Positions 35,242 through 44,320 are shown, counted from the stretch's first letter. The stretch: DNA of 64,000 bases from Nitrobacteraceae bacterium AZCC 2146 (GCA_036924855.1 JBAGRP010000001.1:6870001-6934000), one strand, 5' to 3'. The notes: generated from the letters alone by a model not told the origin. Numbers and translations: made by a program.

Positions 35242-37539
35242 ATGAGCGAAGACGATGTCGTAGGCGTAGGCGACTACGAGGGAGCTGCGGCGGGGTGGGG
35301 CGCTCTGAAGGCCGTCGCGGATGCCGTTCGTAGCCAGATGGATATCGTAAGAGAGAGCCGCGGTCTCCTCAGCATGAACCAGCCGCACGGATTCGATTGC
35401 CCAGGCTGCGCCTGGCCCGATCCGAAACATACTTCCTCGTTCGAGTTCTGCGAGAACGGAGCCAAAGCTGTCGCTTGGGAGGCAACCGCCAAGCGGACGA
35501 CGCCGGAATTCTTCGCCGCGCATGCGGTCAGCGAACTCTGGAAATGGTCGGACTTCAACCTGGAAAATGAAGGTCGACTCACGCACCCGATGCTCTACGA
35601 TCAGGCAACTGATCGATACCTGCCGATCTCGTGGGACGATGCGCTCGCGACGATCGGCGCCGCGCTCCGTAAGTTATCGCACCCCGATATGGCGGAATTT
35701 TACACGTCCGGCCGGGCATCCAATGAGGCGGCCTTTCTCTATCAGCTGTTTGCGCGGGAATACGGAACCAATAACTTTCCCGATTGCTCGAACATGTGCC
35801 ACGAGGCAACGAGCGTCGGTCTGCCCGAATCAATCGGCGTCGGCAAGGGAACGGTGATCCTGGAAGATTTCGATCATTGCGATGCGCTCTTTTGCATCGG
35901 CCATAACCCCGGGACCAATCACCCACGCATGCTGACGACGTTGCGCGAGGTCTCGAAGCGAGGAGTACCGATTATCGTATTCAATCCGCTGCGCGAGCGC
36001 GGGCTGGAGCGGTTCACATCGCCGCAGCATCCTGTCGAGATGCTGACGCTGAGCTCGACGCCGATCGCCTCGACCTACTATCTGGTGAAGGTTGGCGGCG
36101 ATATCGCGGTGCTGAAGGGAATCATGAAGACTGTGGTGGCACTCGACGCAAAAAGCCTTGCCGAAGGCGGCCCCGGTGTTCTCGACCGTGATTTCATCAA
36201 GAATCATACTACCGGAATCGATGAACTGCTGGCCGATCTCGATGCGACCTCATGGAACGCGATCGAGGAGGCCTCGGGTCTGTCGCGTTCAGAGATCGAG
36301 CTCGCCGGCAATATCTACGCCAAGGCGGAGCGGGTCATCATCAATTACGGCATGGGGATCACCCAGCATCTCCATGGGACCGGTAATGTGCAGCAGATCG
36401 CGAATCTGCTGATGCTCCGCGGCAATATCGGGCGCAAAGGCGCCGGCATTTCTCCGCTGCGGGGGCACTCGAATGTGCAAGGAGATCGCACGGTCGGCAT
36501 CACGGAGAGCCCGAATGATGAGCTTCTGGACGGCATAACTCGCGTGTTCGGATTCGACCCACCACGCAACAAGGGCCACAACGCGATCGAAGCTGTCGAG
36601 GCGATCCGGGACGGACGCTCCAAGGCGCTGGTCTGTCTCGGCGGCAATCTTGCCGTTGCGATGTCTGATCCGGATGTCACGTTCAACGCGATGAGGAACC
36701 TCGATCTCGCGGTGCATATCGCCACCAAGCTCAACCGCTCCCATTTGCTGGTCGCGAAACAATCCTTCATCCTACCCTGTCTGGGACGCACCGAGGTTGA
36801 TGCTCAGGCGACGGGCCCCCAGTCGGTCACTGTGGAAGATTCAATGTCGATGGTCCACGGCTCACGCGGTGGACTGAAACCTGCGTCCGAGCATCTCAGA
36901 TCAGAACCGGCAATTATCGCAGGGATGGCGCTTGCCACATTACCGAACACGCGGGTCGGATGGGCGGACCTGGTTGCCGATTACGGAAACATTCGCGACT
37001 CCATCGAGGCGGTCTTTCCGGCATTCGCAGATTTCAATGCCCGCATCAAGAAGCCGGGTGGATTTCGGCTATATGTCGCGGCATCGGAGCGTGAGTGGTT
37101 GACACCGACGAAGAAGGCCAATTTTCTCGTCTATCCCGGACTCGATGAAGATCCGCGTGTGGCGGATCGTGAAGCTCTTACGCTCACGACAATTAGAAGC
37201 CATGATCAGTACAACACGACGATCTACGGCTTGAATGATCGCTATCGCGGAATTACTGGGCGGCGAGACGTGGTGTTCGTCAACGAGCGCGACCTCGCCA
37301 GCCGCGGGTTGAAGCACGGCGATCTCGTCGATATTACGGTCGTGCCCGACGCGGAGTCGAAACCGGGAAAGCGTGTCATGCACAACCTGACGGCGGTCGC
37401 ATACAATATCGCTGAGGGTTCAATCGCGACCTATTATCCAGAGGCCAATATACTGGTTGCACTCGATCACTACGATGTCAAATCTGGAACTCCGTCCTAC
37501 AAATCGACGCCGGTTCTGGTCCGCGCTTCGGGCAGCTGA
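35242..37539 (+). CDS. YdeP/FdhF-like molybdopterin oxidoreductase
   Basis: This 765-residue enzyme of the DMSO-reductase superfamily resembles E. coli YdeP (about 760 residues), a formate-dehydrogenase-like protein tied to acid resistance. The N-terminal GFDCPGCAWPDP holds the few cysteines of a cluster-like motif; SNMCHEATSVGLPESIG, FCIGHNPGTNHPR and the C-terminal domain (GITGRRDVVFVNERDL) are cofactor-binding regions. I set the start at ATG 35242 (MSEDDVVG), which has GGAG six bases upstream, since the preceding 49 residues lack conserved sequence. The substrate is unknown. No electron-transfer subunit is adjacent. Confidence 0.88.
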   Translation: MSEDDVVGVGDYEGAAAGWGALKAVADAVRSQMDIVRESRGLLSMNQPHGFDCPGCAWPDPKHTSSFEFCENGAKAVAWEATAKRTTPEFFAAHAVSELWKWSDFNLENEGRLTHPMLYDQATDRYLPISWDDALATIGAALRKLSHPDMAEFYTSGRASNEAAFLYQLFAREYGTNNFPDCSNMCHEATSVGLPESIGVGKGTVILEDFDHCDALFCIGHNPGTNHPRMLTTLREVSKRGVPIIVFNPLRERGLERFTSPQHPVEMLTLSSTPIASTYYLVKVGGDIAVLKGIMKTVVALDAKSLAEGGPGVLDRDFIKNHTTGIDELLADLDATSWNAIEEASGLSRSEIELAGNIYAKAERVIINYGMGITQHLHGTGNVQQIANLLMLRGNIGRKGAGISPLRGHSNVQGDRTVGITESPNDELLDGITRVFGFDPPRNKGHNAIEAVEAIRDGRSKALVCLGGNLAVAMSDPDVTFNAMRNLDLAVHIATKLNRSHLLVAKQSFILPCLGRTEVDAQATGPQSVTVEDSMSMVHGSRGGLKPASEHLRSEPAIIAGMALATLPNTRVGWADLVADYGNIRDSIEAVFPAFADFNARIKKPGGFRLYVAASEREWLTPTKKANFLVYPGLDEDPRVADREALTLTTIRSHDQYNTTIYGLNDRYRGITGRRDVVFVNERDLASRGLKHGDLVDITVVPDAESKPGKRVMHNLTAVAYNIAEGSIATYYPEANILVALDHYDVKSGTPSYKSTPVLVRASGS

Positions 37540-37650
37540 GTCTGGTCGCCGGATTTCCACTGATTATCAGAACAGTGAAACGTCTATCCGTGAGTGGCAA
37601 GGCCGAGCCAGGCTGCCTGTTAGCAGGCGCTGCAGTGCTCGATAGGATCA

Positions 37651-37666
37651 GTAAATCCGCTTTTAA
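37651..37666. promoter_or_regulatory. 16-bp palindrome GTAAATCCGCTTTTAA
   Basis: The core (TAAAT-N4-TTTTAA) fits the element, with a G at the first base. It lies 62 bases before the DUF3551 gene start, the same distance as at oxdC and the cupin operon. Confidence 0.5.
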
Positions 37667-37728
37667 TTGATTTCGTGAGCCCGACATCCGATGTCCGGTG
37701 AGGGCGAGATTGGCAAAGGAGAGAAAAT

Positions 37729-38019
37729 ATGAAGGCAATCTACAAGGTGGCCGCCATGACGGCGGCTGTGTTTTCGACGCTCGCAATCGTCGGAACAGTC
37801 GGGTCGGGCGCGGCTATGGCGGCGACGTCGAACGGAGGCCCTAACGACGCGTATTGCTTAAATGATGTTCAGTCGGGTTCACCGTGGTGCGGTTATGCGA
37901 CGTTTTCGCAGTGCGAGGAAAGCGCTTCAGGTATCGGTGCCGATTGTGTTGCGAATGTGTTTCGTGAGGAAAATCACCCCGTTCATAGCGCTCGTAGGCA
38001 TACCTCCATAAACAGGTAA
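37729..38019 (+). CDS. DUF3551 small secreted protein
   Basis: The 96-residue protein has a signal peptide (ending GAAMAA) and the DUF3551 pattern: YCL, then WCGYATFSQCEESASGIGADC with paired cysteines. DUF3551 proteins are short exported proteins very frequent in Bradyrhizobium and have no known function. AAAGGAGAG stands before the ATG. A second, more diverged member lies at 43142-43393. Confidence 0.85.
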   Translation: MKAIYKVAAMTAAVFSTLAIVGTVGSGAAMAATSNGGPNDAYCLNDVQSGSPWCGYATFSQCEESASGIGADCVANVFREENHPVHSARRHTSINR

Positions 38020-38041
38020 TGCCGGCGACTAGATACTTCGA

Positions 38042-38073
38042 CAGGCCAGAACGGTCGCGGCCGTTCTGGCCTG
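38042..38073 (+). terminator. Strong hairpin after the DUF3551 gene
   Basis: A perfect 13-bp stem, CAGGCCAGAACGG with CCGTTCTGGCCTG, closes a six-base loop 23 bases after the stop codon. No T run follows; it could also serve the decayed kinase gene arriving from the other side. Confidence 0.65.
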
Positions 38074-38164
38074 ATGTGGGATGACATCCGCTATTCAGGT
38101 CTGAAGCTAGTGCAGGCAAACTATCACCAATGCACGACCGGGGCCGGAAGCGCTTGTGAGCCGA

Positions 38165-38540
38165 AACTCACGTAACTTCAAATTGCCACCATGAGGTTGA
38201 GGCCGAAGCCATAACCCGTGTCCTTGCCATTTTATAGAAGCAACGGTGTCCCGCTCGGGATTCTGACGATTCACGATCGCCGCGAATAAATGCGATGTCG
38301 ACCCGCCCGCAGTTGTGAATTCTGTGGCACCATCGACAAGGTCGACGACAAGCTCGATCAGAGTCCCCGCTCACTGTGTGCCGTCGCGTCGTGTGGCAAG
38401 TTAACATTCAGAGCCATTCCCCTGTTCTGTGCGATCGGCTCGTACAGATCGCCCAACACGCGCCCGACGTCCGCCACAGTGACTTTGCCGAAACAGCACG
38501 CCGGCCGCCCGGCTTCTAGGCTGCGCGACTTTTGCTGAGA
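38165..38540 (-). pseudogene. Decayed HAMP-kinase C-terminal fragment
   Basis: Translated fragments match the C-terminal third of the intact kinase at 5767-7137: FGKVTVADVGRVLGDLYEPIAQ, LVDGATEFTTAGG and GFGLNLMVAI correspond to FGKVALADLIREVGDMYEPIAE, LVDNAVKFTPSGG and GLGLNLVAAI. Frames change at least twice and the ATPase glycine motifs are mostly lost. The N-terminal and membrane parts are missing. The fragment abuts the end of rpoH. Confidence 0.75.
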
Positions 38541-38545
38541 AATGA

Positions 38546-39472
38546 CTAAGCCCACCTCGCCGCCGGCGGCCGTGCTTCAGCGACGCGCTTCTTGGTCGCG
38601 CTTCGCACCTTCTCGAACGCGCGCGCCTCGATTTGCCGGATGCGTTCACGCGATACGTTGAATTGTGCTGCGAGCTCTTCGAGCGTCAGCGGTTCGTCGG
38701 CCAAATGTCGCGCCTCGAAGATGCGACGTTCGCGGTTGTCCAGTACATCGATCGCAGCCATCAGTGCCTTATGCTGGTGGTCCTTCTCGTCCTGTTCGAC
38801 CACGATGGCTTCCGGCGAGGGCGACTGGTCAACGAGACGGTCCTGCCATTCGCCGGTTTCATCGGTCTCATGAAGCGGTGCATTGATCGATTTGTCGCCG
38901 CCGAGGCGTCGATTCATGTCGACGACATCATGGTCCGTGACATCGAGGTTCTTCGCGATCAAAGCAACCTGATCGGGGTGTAGGTCGCCACTTTCGAATG
39001 CAGCGATCTTGCTTTTTGCCGAGCGCAATTTGAAAAAAAGCCTCTTCTGGCTCGCGGTAGTGCCGATTTTCACAAGCGACCACGAACGCAGAATGTAGTC
39101 TTGTATCGAAGCTCTGATCCACCACATCGCATAAGTGGCAAAGCGAAAGCCTTTTTCGGGCTCAAAGCGGCTCAATGCCTGCATCAGGCCGACATTGCCT
39201 TCGGAGATGATTTCCGAAACCGGCAGACCGTAGCCGCGGTATCCCATAGCGATTTTGGCGGCGAGACGCAGATGACTTGTGACAAGCTGGTCGGCGGCAT
39301 CACGGTCGCCGTGCTCGCGCCAACGTTTGGCGAGCTCATACTCTTGGTCCCTCTCGAGCATCGCGAAACGACGGATGTCGTAAAGATAGCATTTACCGCG
39401 TCCATCTCTAACCAGCGCTGGTTCGCGTCGTGCTCGAGCTGTGAGGCCCGCAAATTGTCCCTCAATACCCAT
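38546..39472 (-). CDS. rpoH: RpoH-like sigma factor (sigma-32 family)
   Basis: The 308-residue protein shows sigma-70 regions 2 to 4: region 2 with SHLRLAAKIAMGYRGYGLPVSEIISEGNVGLMQALSRFEPEKGFRFATYAMWWIRASIQDYIL, whose RpoH-specific part follows as QKRLFFKLRSAKSKI (the RpoH box), and region 4 with LTLEELAAQFNVSRERIRQIEARAFEKVR. It directs RNA polymerase to heat-shock and envelope-stress promoters. The genome surely has other rpoH copies, so this is likely one of several paralogs. A palindrome pair lies 93 bases upstream. Confidence 0.9.
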   Translation of the reverse strand: MGIEGQFAGLTARARREPALVRDGRGKCYLYDIRRFAMLERDQEYELAKRWREHGDRDAADQLVTSHLRLAAKIAMGYRGYGLPVSEIISEGNVGLMQALSRFEPEKGFRFATYAMWWIRASIQDYILRSWSLVKIGTTASQKRLFFKLRSAKSKIAAFESGDLHPDQVALIAKNLDVTDHDVVDMNRRLGGDKSINAPLHETDETGEWQDRLVDQSPSPEAIVVEQDEKDHQHKALMAAIDVLDNRERRIFEARHLADEPLTLEELAAQFNVSRERIRQIEARAFEKVRSATKKRVAEARPPAARWA

Positions 39473-39564
39473 ATCAGTTGCTCCGTCGTGGAAAACTGGG
39501 TGTCTGCTGCCGTTCGAAACTCGAGCGGTTCACTAGATGATAGGCGCAGCGAGCGGGGGAGCCA

Positions 39565-39600
39565 TTAAATTGACGTTTAGGACATTAAATTCAAATTCAG
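39565..39600. promoter_or_regulatory. Tandem pair of palindromes upstream of rpoH
   Basis: TTAAATTGACGTTTAG (39565-39580) and TTAAATTCAAATTCAG (39585-39600) start exactly 20 bp apart, in the same order and orientation. They stand 92 bases before the rpoH start on the minus strand. The rest of the 393-base spacer (39601-39865) shows no gene or obvious structure. Confidence 0.7.
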
Positions 39601-39865
39601 GTGCGAGGTTCGTTGCATGCAGTGATTTCGCAGCTTCCCATTGCTGATTAGCTAAAGCGACGTCACCAACGATAACGCCCGTCAAGCCGATCGCACGTCT
39701 TGCACCGACACCGCTGCGTCATTACGCACGGAGAAGATTAGCTAACTACTCTGGTGAGTGCGGCTCACCCGATAGAGCTGGCATTCTGCTATTCGCCAAA
39801 TCTGCCAAGTGAGCCAATAAGGTAGTGAGAGCCGCGCGTCAGCGACTTCGGGATCAGCTTACGAT

Positions 39866-40246
39866 TCAGTAGGTGCAGTTATACGGCAAGGTGTATGACC
39901 GGTAATATGGACAATCAGAGCCGTAGTCGTAAAAGCCGCCGCCAGAGAAATGACGTCGTCCAACGCCTAAGTGTTCGTGGCCGACGTGCGCCATGTGACC
40001 TGCGCCAAAGCCACCGACGTGACCTCCGCTAAAGCCTCCAATGCGACCGCCGCCCAAGCCACCGATGTGACCTCCACCAAAACCACCCATGTGACTGCCG
40101 CCAAAGCTGCCGCCCATGTGGCCTCCGCCACCACCACCATGTCCTCCGCCTCCGCCGCCACCGCCGCCACGGGCTTGTGCATCCGTAACAAGCAGGCTAC
40201 CGGCCAGCACCGCACTTGCCAGAATCATCATCACTCGTCCTCTCAT
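39866..40246 (-). CDS. Glycine/histidine-rich secreted protein
   Basis: The 126-residue product has a signal peptide (MRGRVMMILASAVLAGSLLVTDAQA), then a long run of Gly and GGHMGG/GGxHxGG repeats, and a Tyr/Cys-rich tail (YDYGSDCPYYRSYTLPYNCTY). Gly-rich envelope proteins of this sort are common in Bradyrhizobium. The start is set at ATG 40246, seven bases after AAGGAG; the upstream in-frame ATG at 40282 has no site. His residues could bind metal. A palindrome lies 125 bases upstream. Confidence 0.7.
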   Translation of the reverse strand: MRGRVMMILASAVLAGSLLVTDAQARGGGGGGGGGHGGGGGGHMGGSFGGSHMGGFGGGHIGGLGGGRIGGFSGGHVGGFGAGHMAHVGHEHLGVGRRHFSGGGFYDYGSDCPYYRSYTLPYNCTY

Positions 40247-40371
40247 AACATTCTCCTTTGGGATAGGCGGACTTCCCGCCACAGGGCTTTGTCAGACGCT
40301 GGCATGCCCGAGGAAGGCAACCACCAACGTCGCGATGGACTAGAGATGGGAATGCTTACTCGGCGTCCCTA

Positions 40372-40387
40372 TTAAATTTTCATTCAA
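40372..40387. promoter_or_regulatory. 16-bp palindrome TTAAATTTTCATTCAA
   Basis: A moderate copy with intact left half TTAAAT and right half ATTCAA, 125 bases before the Gly-rich protein start. Confidence 0.45.
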
Positions 40388-40399
40388 TCATCCGGATTG

Positions 40400-41245
40400 A
40401 ATGCTCGGCGCGCTCGCGCCAAACGAAGGCGTGCATCAGATCAAGAACTTGATTCAAACGATGGGAAGTGCGCATGCTATCTCGGCCACGCAACCTGGGA
40501 GCGGTTGCTATCGTGAGCCGAAAGCCGTGCAGCTTGACGATCGCTGAGACTAAGCTCAGACCCGGGCCAAATCCGAAGGTTCTCGGCTCTTGTCCGAACA
40601 GTAGAAGCGCCGCGTGACTGCTTCCCATTCATTCTCCCGGATGCGGGTCCCGAGTCGGATACTCGAACGATGCTTTCGTTTTTGTCGCGCACCAAGGCGA
40701 ACTCCACAGACCGCACCCGCGGGCGTGAAGTTCCAACCATTGGACGACCAGGATGGCGGCGGCCTTGTGAACCAAGTCTCGCTCACCGCGCACTGTTGCA
40801 TCATCGTCTCCGGATACAACGTGCAGAGTGATATTCATATAGGTCGCCGACCTCCCTGACGAGATCTGCCAGCGCGATGTTATGGAAGCCGCCGAGGCGG
40901 CGGCCATATTCGACCTCCGCGAGGCGCAAGTGTCGTTATAATTGTCAAGGCTTGGTCAACGTCGCCAATCGCCCGGTCTGTGACAGGCTGCAATTCCTCG
41001 ACGGTATTGGCATTTGCGCGACCACGCGCAAGGGCGAGCCGGACCCGGGTGAGAGGTGTCCGTAGATCGTGAGCTATTTCGTTGCCAACCCCAGCCATCT
41101 CTTCGACGGCCTCGATTGCATCCAGCATACCGTTCGTAGTTTCAGCAAGCTTGTCGAAGGGGTGCTCAAGGCCGTGTGTGCACAGGCGCTGTCGCAAATC
41201 GCCGGGCGGCGGCCGAACGAGGTGCGACGTTCCCATCACTCGCAA
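40400..41245 (-). pseudogene. Frameshifted HAMP histidine kinase
   Basis: Fragments in several frames follow the order of the intact kinase at 5767-7137: a HAMP tail (GLEHPFDKLAETTNGMLDAIE), the H box (VGNEIAHDLRTPLTRVRLALARGRA), the linker, a nucleotide-binding part (NFTPAGAVCGVRLG) and the end of the ATPase (FGFGPGLSLVSAIVKLHGFRLTI). At least three frame changes separate them, and the membrane and sensor parts are missing. This is the second decayed paralog near the first one. Confidence 0.8.
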
Positions 41246-41431
41246 GGGCCTGGGTGGCTCATCCTAAACCTAGGTATGTTCTTTTCAACCGAACGTAACG
41301 TACGGATCAACCTCTGTGCAATGGTCTGGTCCATTTCTGCATGCTTACGCTTATAGTGTGACATGGGTAACCGAACGGCGGGAGAGCCATCTAGAACTGC
41401 CATCGGAAACACCAAAAAGGAGGGAGGAGTC

Positions 41432-42244
41432 ATGAGCTGGATGTTCGACAATGTGGGACGTTTGTTTGCGCGGTCGCAGAGGCCGGCCAACCGCTGTGAG
41501 CCGTTCATTCCGAACGATTCGACGGCCTTACACGACACCCTCCGAGCCGGCGATGTTTTGCTGGTTGAAGGCAAAAGTCGTATTTCCGGCGGCATCAAAT
41601 ATCTCACTCAATCGACTTGGTCGCATTCGGCATTGTACGTCGGTCCGTTGGCGGGCGCCGCACCTGACGGCGAGCCCCACGTCTTGATCGAAGCCGACAT
41701 CGACGAAGGTGTCGTGTCGGCGCCGTTGTCGAAATATCTGCATTGTCAAACCCGCATCTGCCGGCCGGTGGGCCTAAGCGAGGCGGACTGCCAAAAGGTC
41801 TGCCGCTACGCCTCCGAACGCATTGGTCTCGGCTACGATTTCAAGAACGTCATCGATCTGATGCGCTATCTATTCCCATGGCCGGTGACGCAGCGTTGGC
41901 GCCGCCGAACGATCTCGCTCGGCTCCGGCGATGCCAGCCGAATTATTTGTTCTTCGTTGATTGCGCAAGCATTCGACGCCGTGCGCTACCCGATCCTGCC
42001 CAAGATCACGCACGTCGAAAGTCAGACGGCGCGGCGCGAAATCGCCGAGATTCGTCACTCGTCACTTTATGCGCCGCGCGACTTCGACATTTCGCCCTAC
42101 TTCATGGTGGTCAAGCCCACGCTTGCGCGGGGCTTCAACTATAAAGACATGCATTGGGCCGATCTACCTCAGGATGATCACACCGCACAGGTCACGCTTG
42201 CTCCAGAGATCGAACGCGCGACCGCAGAGATAGCCTACCCTTGA
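41432..42244 (+). CDS. YiiX/YebB-like NlpC/P60-type cysteine hydrolase
   Basis: The 270-residue protein resembles YiiX/YebB-like papain-fold amidases. GDVLLVEGKSRISGGIKYLTQSTWSHSALYVG contains the conserved acidic, Ser and His pattern, and RIICSSLIAQAFDAV the likely catalytic Cys. No signal peptide is present, so it is probably cytoplasmic. The ATG at 41432 was chosen because of a strong AAGGAGGGAGG site. The family has been linked to lipid or peptidoglycan fragment handling, but the substrate is not known. Confidence 0.75.
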   Translation: MSWMFDNVGRLFARSQRPANRCEPFIPNDSTALHDTLRAGDVLLVEGKSRISGGIKYLTQSTWSHSALYVGPLAGAAPDGEPHVLIEADIDEGVVSAPLSKYLHCQTRICRPVGLSEADCQKVCRYASERIGLGYDFKNVIDLMRYLFPWPVTQRWRRRTISLGSGDASRIICSSLIAQAFDAVRYPILPKITHVESQTARREIAEIRHSSLYAPRDFDISPYFMVVKPTLARGFNYKDMHWADLPQDDHTAQVTLAPEIERATAEIAYP

Positions 42245-42747
42245 TTTGACGGTGGCCGGCCTTTTCCTAAGTGCTTCTAAGGGACCAGGGGTAACTCGAA
42301 TGCTGGCTGATGGTAGCGTCTACGAGGTCCTCGCGGGTGACGAACTTCACAATGGGACCGCGTCCGGCACAAGTAATACAGCGGCTTCGTCTGCTGCCGG
42401 GACCATCGCCGCATTTAGCGTGCGCAGGGCAGGCCTCGCGGACGGCTCCAATACGGTGCGGCGAGTTCGTCAAGCGCCAGTCCCGCCGGAGGCAGGCGCG
42501 GCTTGTTGTTGTCGTTGAAATAGGTCGAACAATGCATCCCGAAATAGAAGCAAGACGCCGGGAGTAAGCTCAGGAAGCAGACCGACAAGATCCGAAACGA
42601 ACGCCTTTGCGACAGAATCTTCGCCAACCGCGCGACCCCGTTATTGAGATGGCGGGAGATGCCACGCGCTCGCGTTAGGATGTTGATCCATCGAACAGCC
42701 GGGGTAATTCCTTTAGCACGGCGCAATCTTGCTAATGGGCGACACCC
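42245..42747. other. Intergenic stretch with no recognisable gene
   Basis: Short open frames occur on both strands but none has a conserved motif, signal peptide or good start site that I can recognise. It may be decayed DNA between the hydrolase gene and the small secreted protein. Confidence 0.4.
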
Positions 42748-43005
42748 CTACTGCTGCGTTACGCCCGATCTTGTGTAATCGACGCCGTCGTCGTGTATCG
42801 TAACCGGAACGCCGCATTCCGCAGCGCAGTACTTCGTCGGAATACACGTCCTGAAAATAGAACTGCGGCAAGTTCTGGCCTGTCGCTCGCAGTCAGAGCA
42901 TTCGGCAAAGTGGCGTTCCGCCTTCGGCGCCGACGAAGCGCGGGTCGAAAGAACCGCGAAACCAAGAAAAACAAATCCGACAGCTGGCATAAGTTTCAGT
43001 CTCAT
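42748..43005 (-). CDS. Small cysteine-rich secreted protein
   Basis: The 85-residue product has a signal peptide (MRLKLMPAVGFVFLGFAVLSTRASSA) and seven cysteines in the mature part (CSDCERQARTC, CIPTKYCAAEC), suggesting disulfide bonding or metal binding. ATG 43005 is the likeliest start; 43014 is also possible. It is not part of an evident operon and no family is recognised. Confidence 0.5.
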   Translation of the reverse strand: MRLKLMPAVGFVFLGFAVLSTRASSAPKAERHFAECSDCERQARTCRSSIFRTCIPTKYCAAECGVPVTIHDDGVDYTRSGVTQQ

Positions 43006-43141
43006 ACCACACATCTTCTAAAGTTTGATGGCTCCCACGGGCGAGTGCCTCAAAATTCGTCAAGACCGCGTGCTTCTTCTGCCGACGGCGCGTTGAGGCA
43101 TGCCGGGGCCGCTGATCCTATGCTTCGGTTATTGGCTTCCT

Positions 43142-43393
43142 TCACCGTCGAAATAGCCCCAAACTCTCGCCACTTGAAACGTCAGGATAGCATTTAGAGT
43201 CGACTCCAGAAGCGATTGCATTGCATTGTACAAGAGTCGGGAAGCCGCAGTCCTGGGCTCCGTCGCTGTAAAATAGACAATAAGTGCCGTGACGCGGAGC
43301 TGGGGTCGCTCTTGCCTGAAAATTGTCGTTCGCTACGAGCGATATTGCAAAAAAACTTGCCGCGGCCATAACTATTTTAAAAGTCGTTTTCAT
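43142..43393 (-). CDS. DUF3551-like small secreted protein
   Basis: The 83-residue protein has a signal peptide (MKTTFKIVMAAASFFAISLVA) and a mature domain with paired cysteines (YCLFYSDGAQDCGFPTLVQCNAIASGVDSKC) of the DUF3551 type. The palindrome at 43516 lies 122 bases upstream. Compared with the copy at 37729 it is more diverged. Confidence 0.7.
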   Translation of the reverse strand: MKTTFKIVMAAASFFAISLVANDNFQARATPAPRHGTYCLFYSDGAQDCGFPTLVQCNAIASGVDSKCYPDVSSGESLGLFRR

Positions 43394-43515
43394 TGTTCTC
43401 TCCGCTGTCTATTCCGTTATCAACGTATCACTGAACGACGCTCAGGTCAGATGGCCTGTTCGACATGACGTAGGTCCGAAAATTACTCACACCATAAGAT
43501 TATTTTGTCTGAAGG

Positions 43516-43531
43516 AGAAATTCGAGTTTAG
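43516..43531. promoter_or_regulatory. 16-bp palindrome AGAAATTCGAGTTTAG
   Basis: The right half GTTTAG and centre TTCGA are exact; the left edge begins AG in place of CT. It lies 122 bases before the DUF3551-like gene. Confidence 0.5.
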
Positions 43532-43724
43532 TAAATTGCAGTCGCCGCGGGCGATCCGATGGAATTGCGGACCGCAGTCAGCCCAATGCGACAGCTTGGA
43601 AAAATCTCGGGTGTCCGCATCGGTACAGCGGCCCGCTGCCACTGCCGAGGAATAGTACTTGCCGTGTTTCAAAGAGCGATGGCCAAGCCCTGAATATAAA
43701 ACGCTATTTAGTGGTAATTCTGGG

Positions 43725-43741
43725 CTAAAGCTCCAATTTAT
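43725..43741. promoter_or_regulatory. Degenerate palindrome with one-base insertion, upstream of the catalase pseudogene
   Basis: On the minus strand it reads ATAAATTGGAGCTTTAG, which equals the cupin-operon copy except for the first base and an extra C in the centre. It lies 122 bases before the catalase start. The insertion would alter half-site phasing, so the site may be dead, like the gene behind it. Confidence 0.4.
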
Positions 43742-43863
43742 CGTGCAGCGAAGCGATCACTGCTGACGCGCGCGATTTCCTTGGGGGGCTAGAACTAAAA
43801 GTCCGTGCCTGCACCAACGGACGACGACGCGAAAGAAGAAGTAACAAACCATAGGACCATCCA

Positions 43864-44320
43864 ATGAATGACGTATCCAAACGAACGCCTCTGGCCCACG
43901 CATCGGGCACGCCGGTCACGGACAATTTCAACATCCAGACGGCCGGTCCGCGCGGCCCGGCTCTGTTGCAGGATGTCTGGCTGATCGAAAGCTGGCTCAT
44001 TTCGCGCGGGAGGTGATTCCCGAACACCGGATGCATGCGAAGAGCTCTGGCGCACACGGCACCTTCACCGTCACTCACGACATCACTCGCTACACCAAGG
44101 CCAGGATTTTTTCGCAGATCGGCAAGCAGACCCCGATGTTCGCCCGCTTCTCCACAGTCGCAGGCGAGCGCGGCGCCGCTGACGCCGAGTGCGATATCCG
44201 CGGCTTCGCGCTGAAGTTCTATACTGAGGAGGGAAACTGGGACGTCGTCGGCAACACAATACGCCGGTGTGTTTCTTCCGTGACCCGCTGCGGTTTCCTG
44301 ATTTGAACCACGCCATCAAA
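43864..44320 (+). pseudogene. Catalase (katA-type) N-terminal fragment
   Basis: The first frame starts like a clade III catalase ([35 protein letters not shown]). About one base is missing near 43988-43991, after which the next frame reads [59 protein letters not shown] second disruption near 44255-44270 is followed by [16 protein letters not shown]. Homology then stops at the edge of an IS3-like fragment. Only about 140 of some 480 residues remain, and most haem-pocket and all C-terminal parts are gone. The active-site His and Arg-rich loop are partly kept, but the gene is dead. Confidence 0.85.

Larger units (their letters stand above)
43394..43863. other. Spacer with two palindromes
   Basis: No gene is recognised between the DUF3551-like gene and the catalase pseudogene. 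It contains a clear palindrome copy (43516-43531) and a 17-bp variant (43725-43741). Confidence 0.45.

Noticed and set aside
42246..42726. Open frames after the YiiX-like gene that could be a decayed gene
   Set aside because: No motif or family resemblance was found in any frame, so I describe the stretch as empty.
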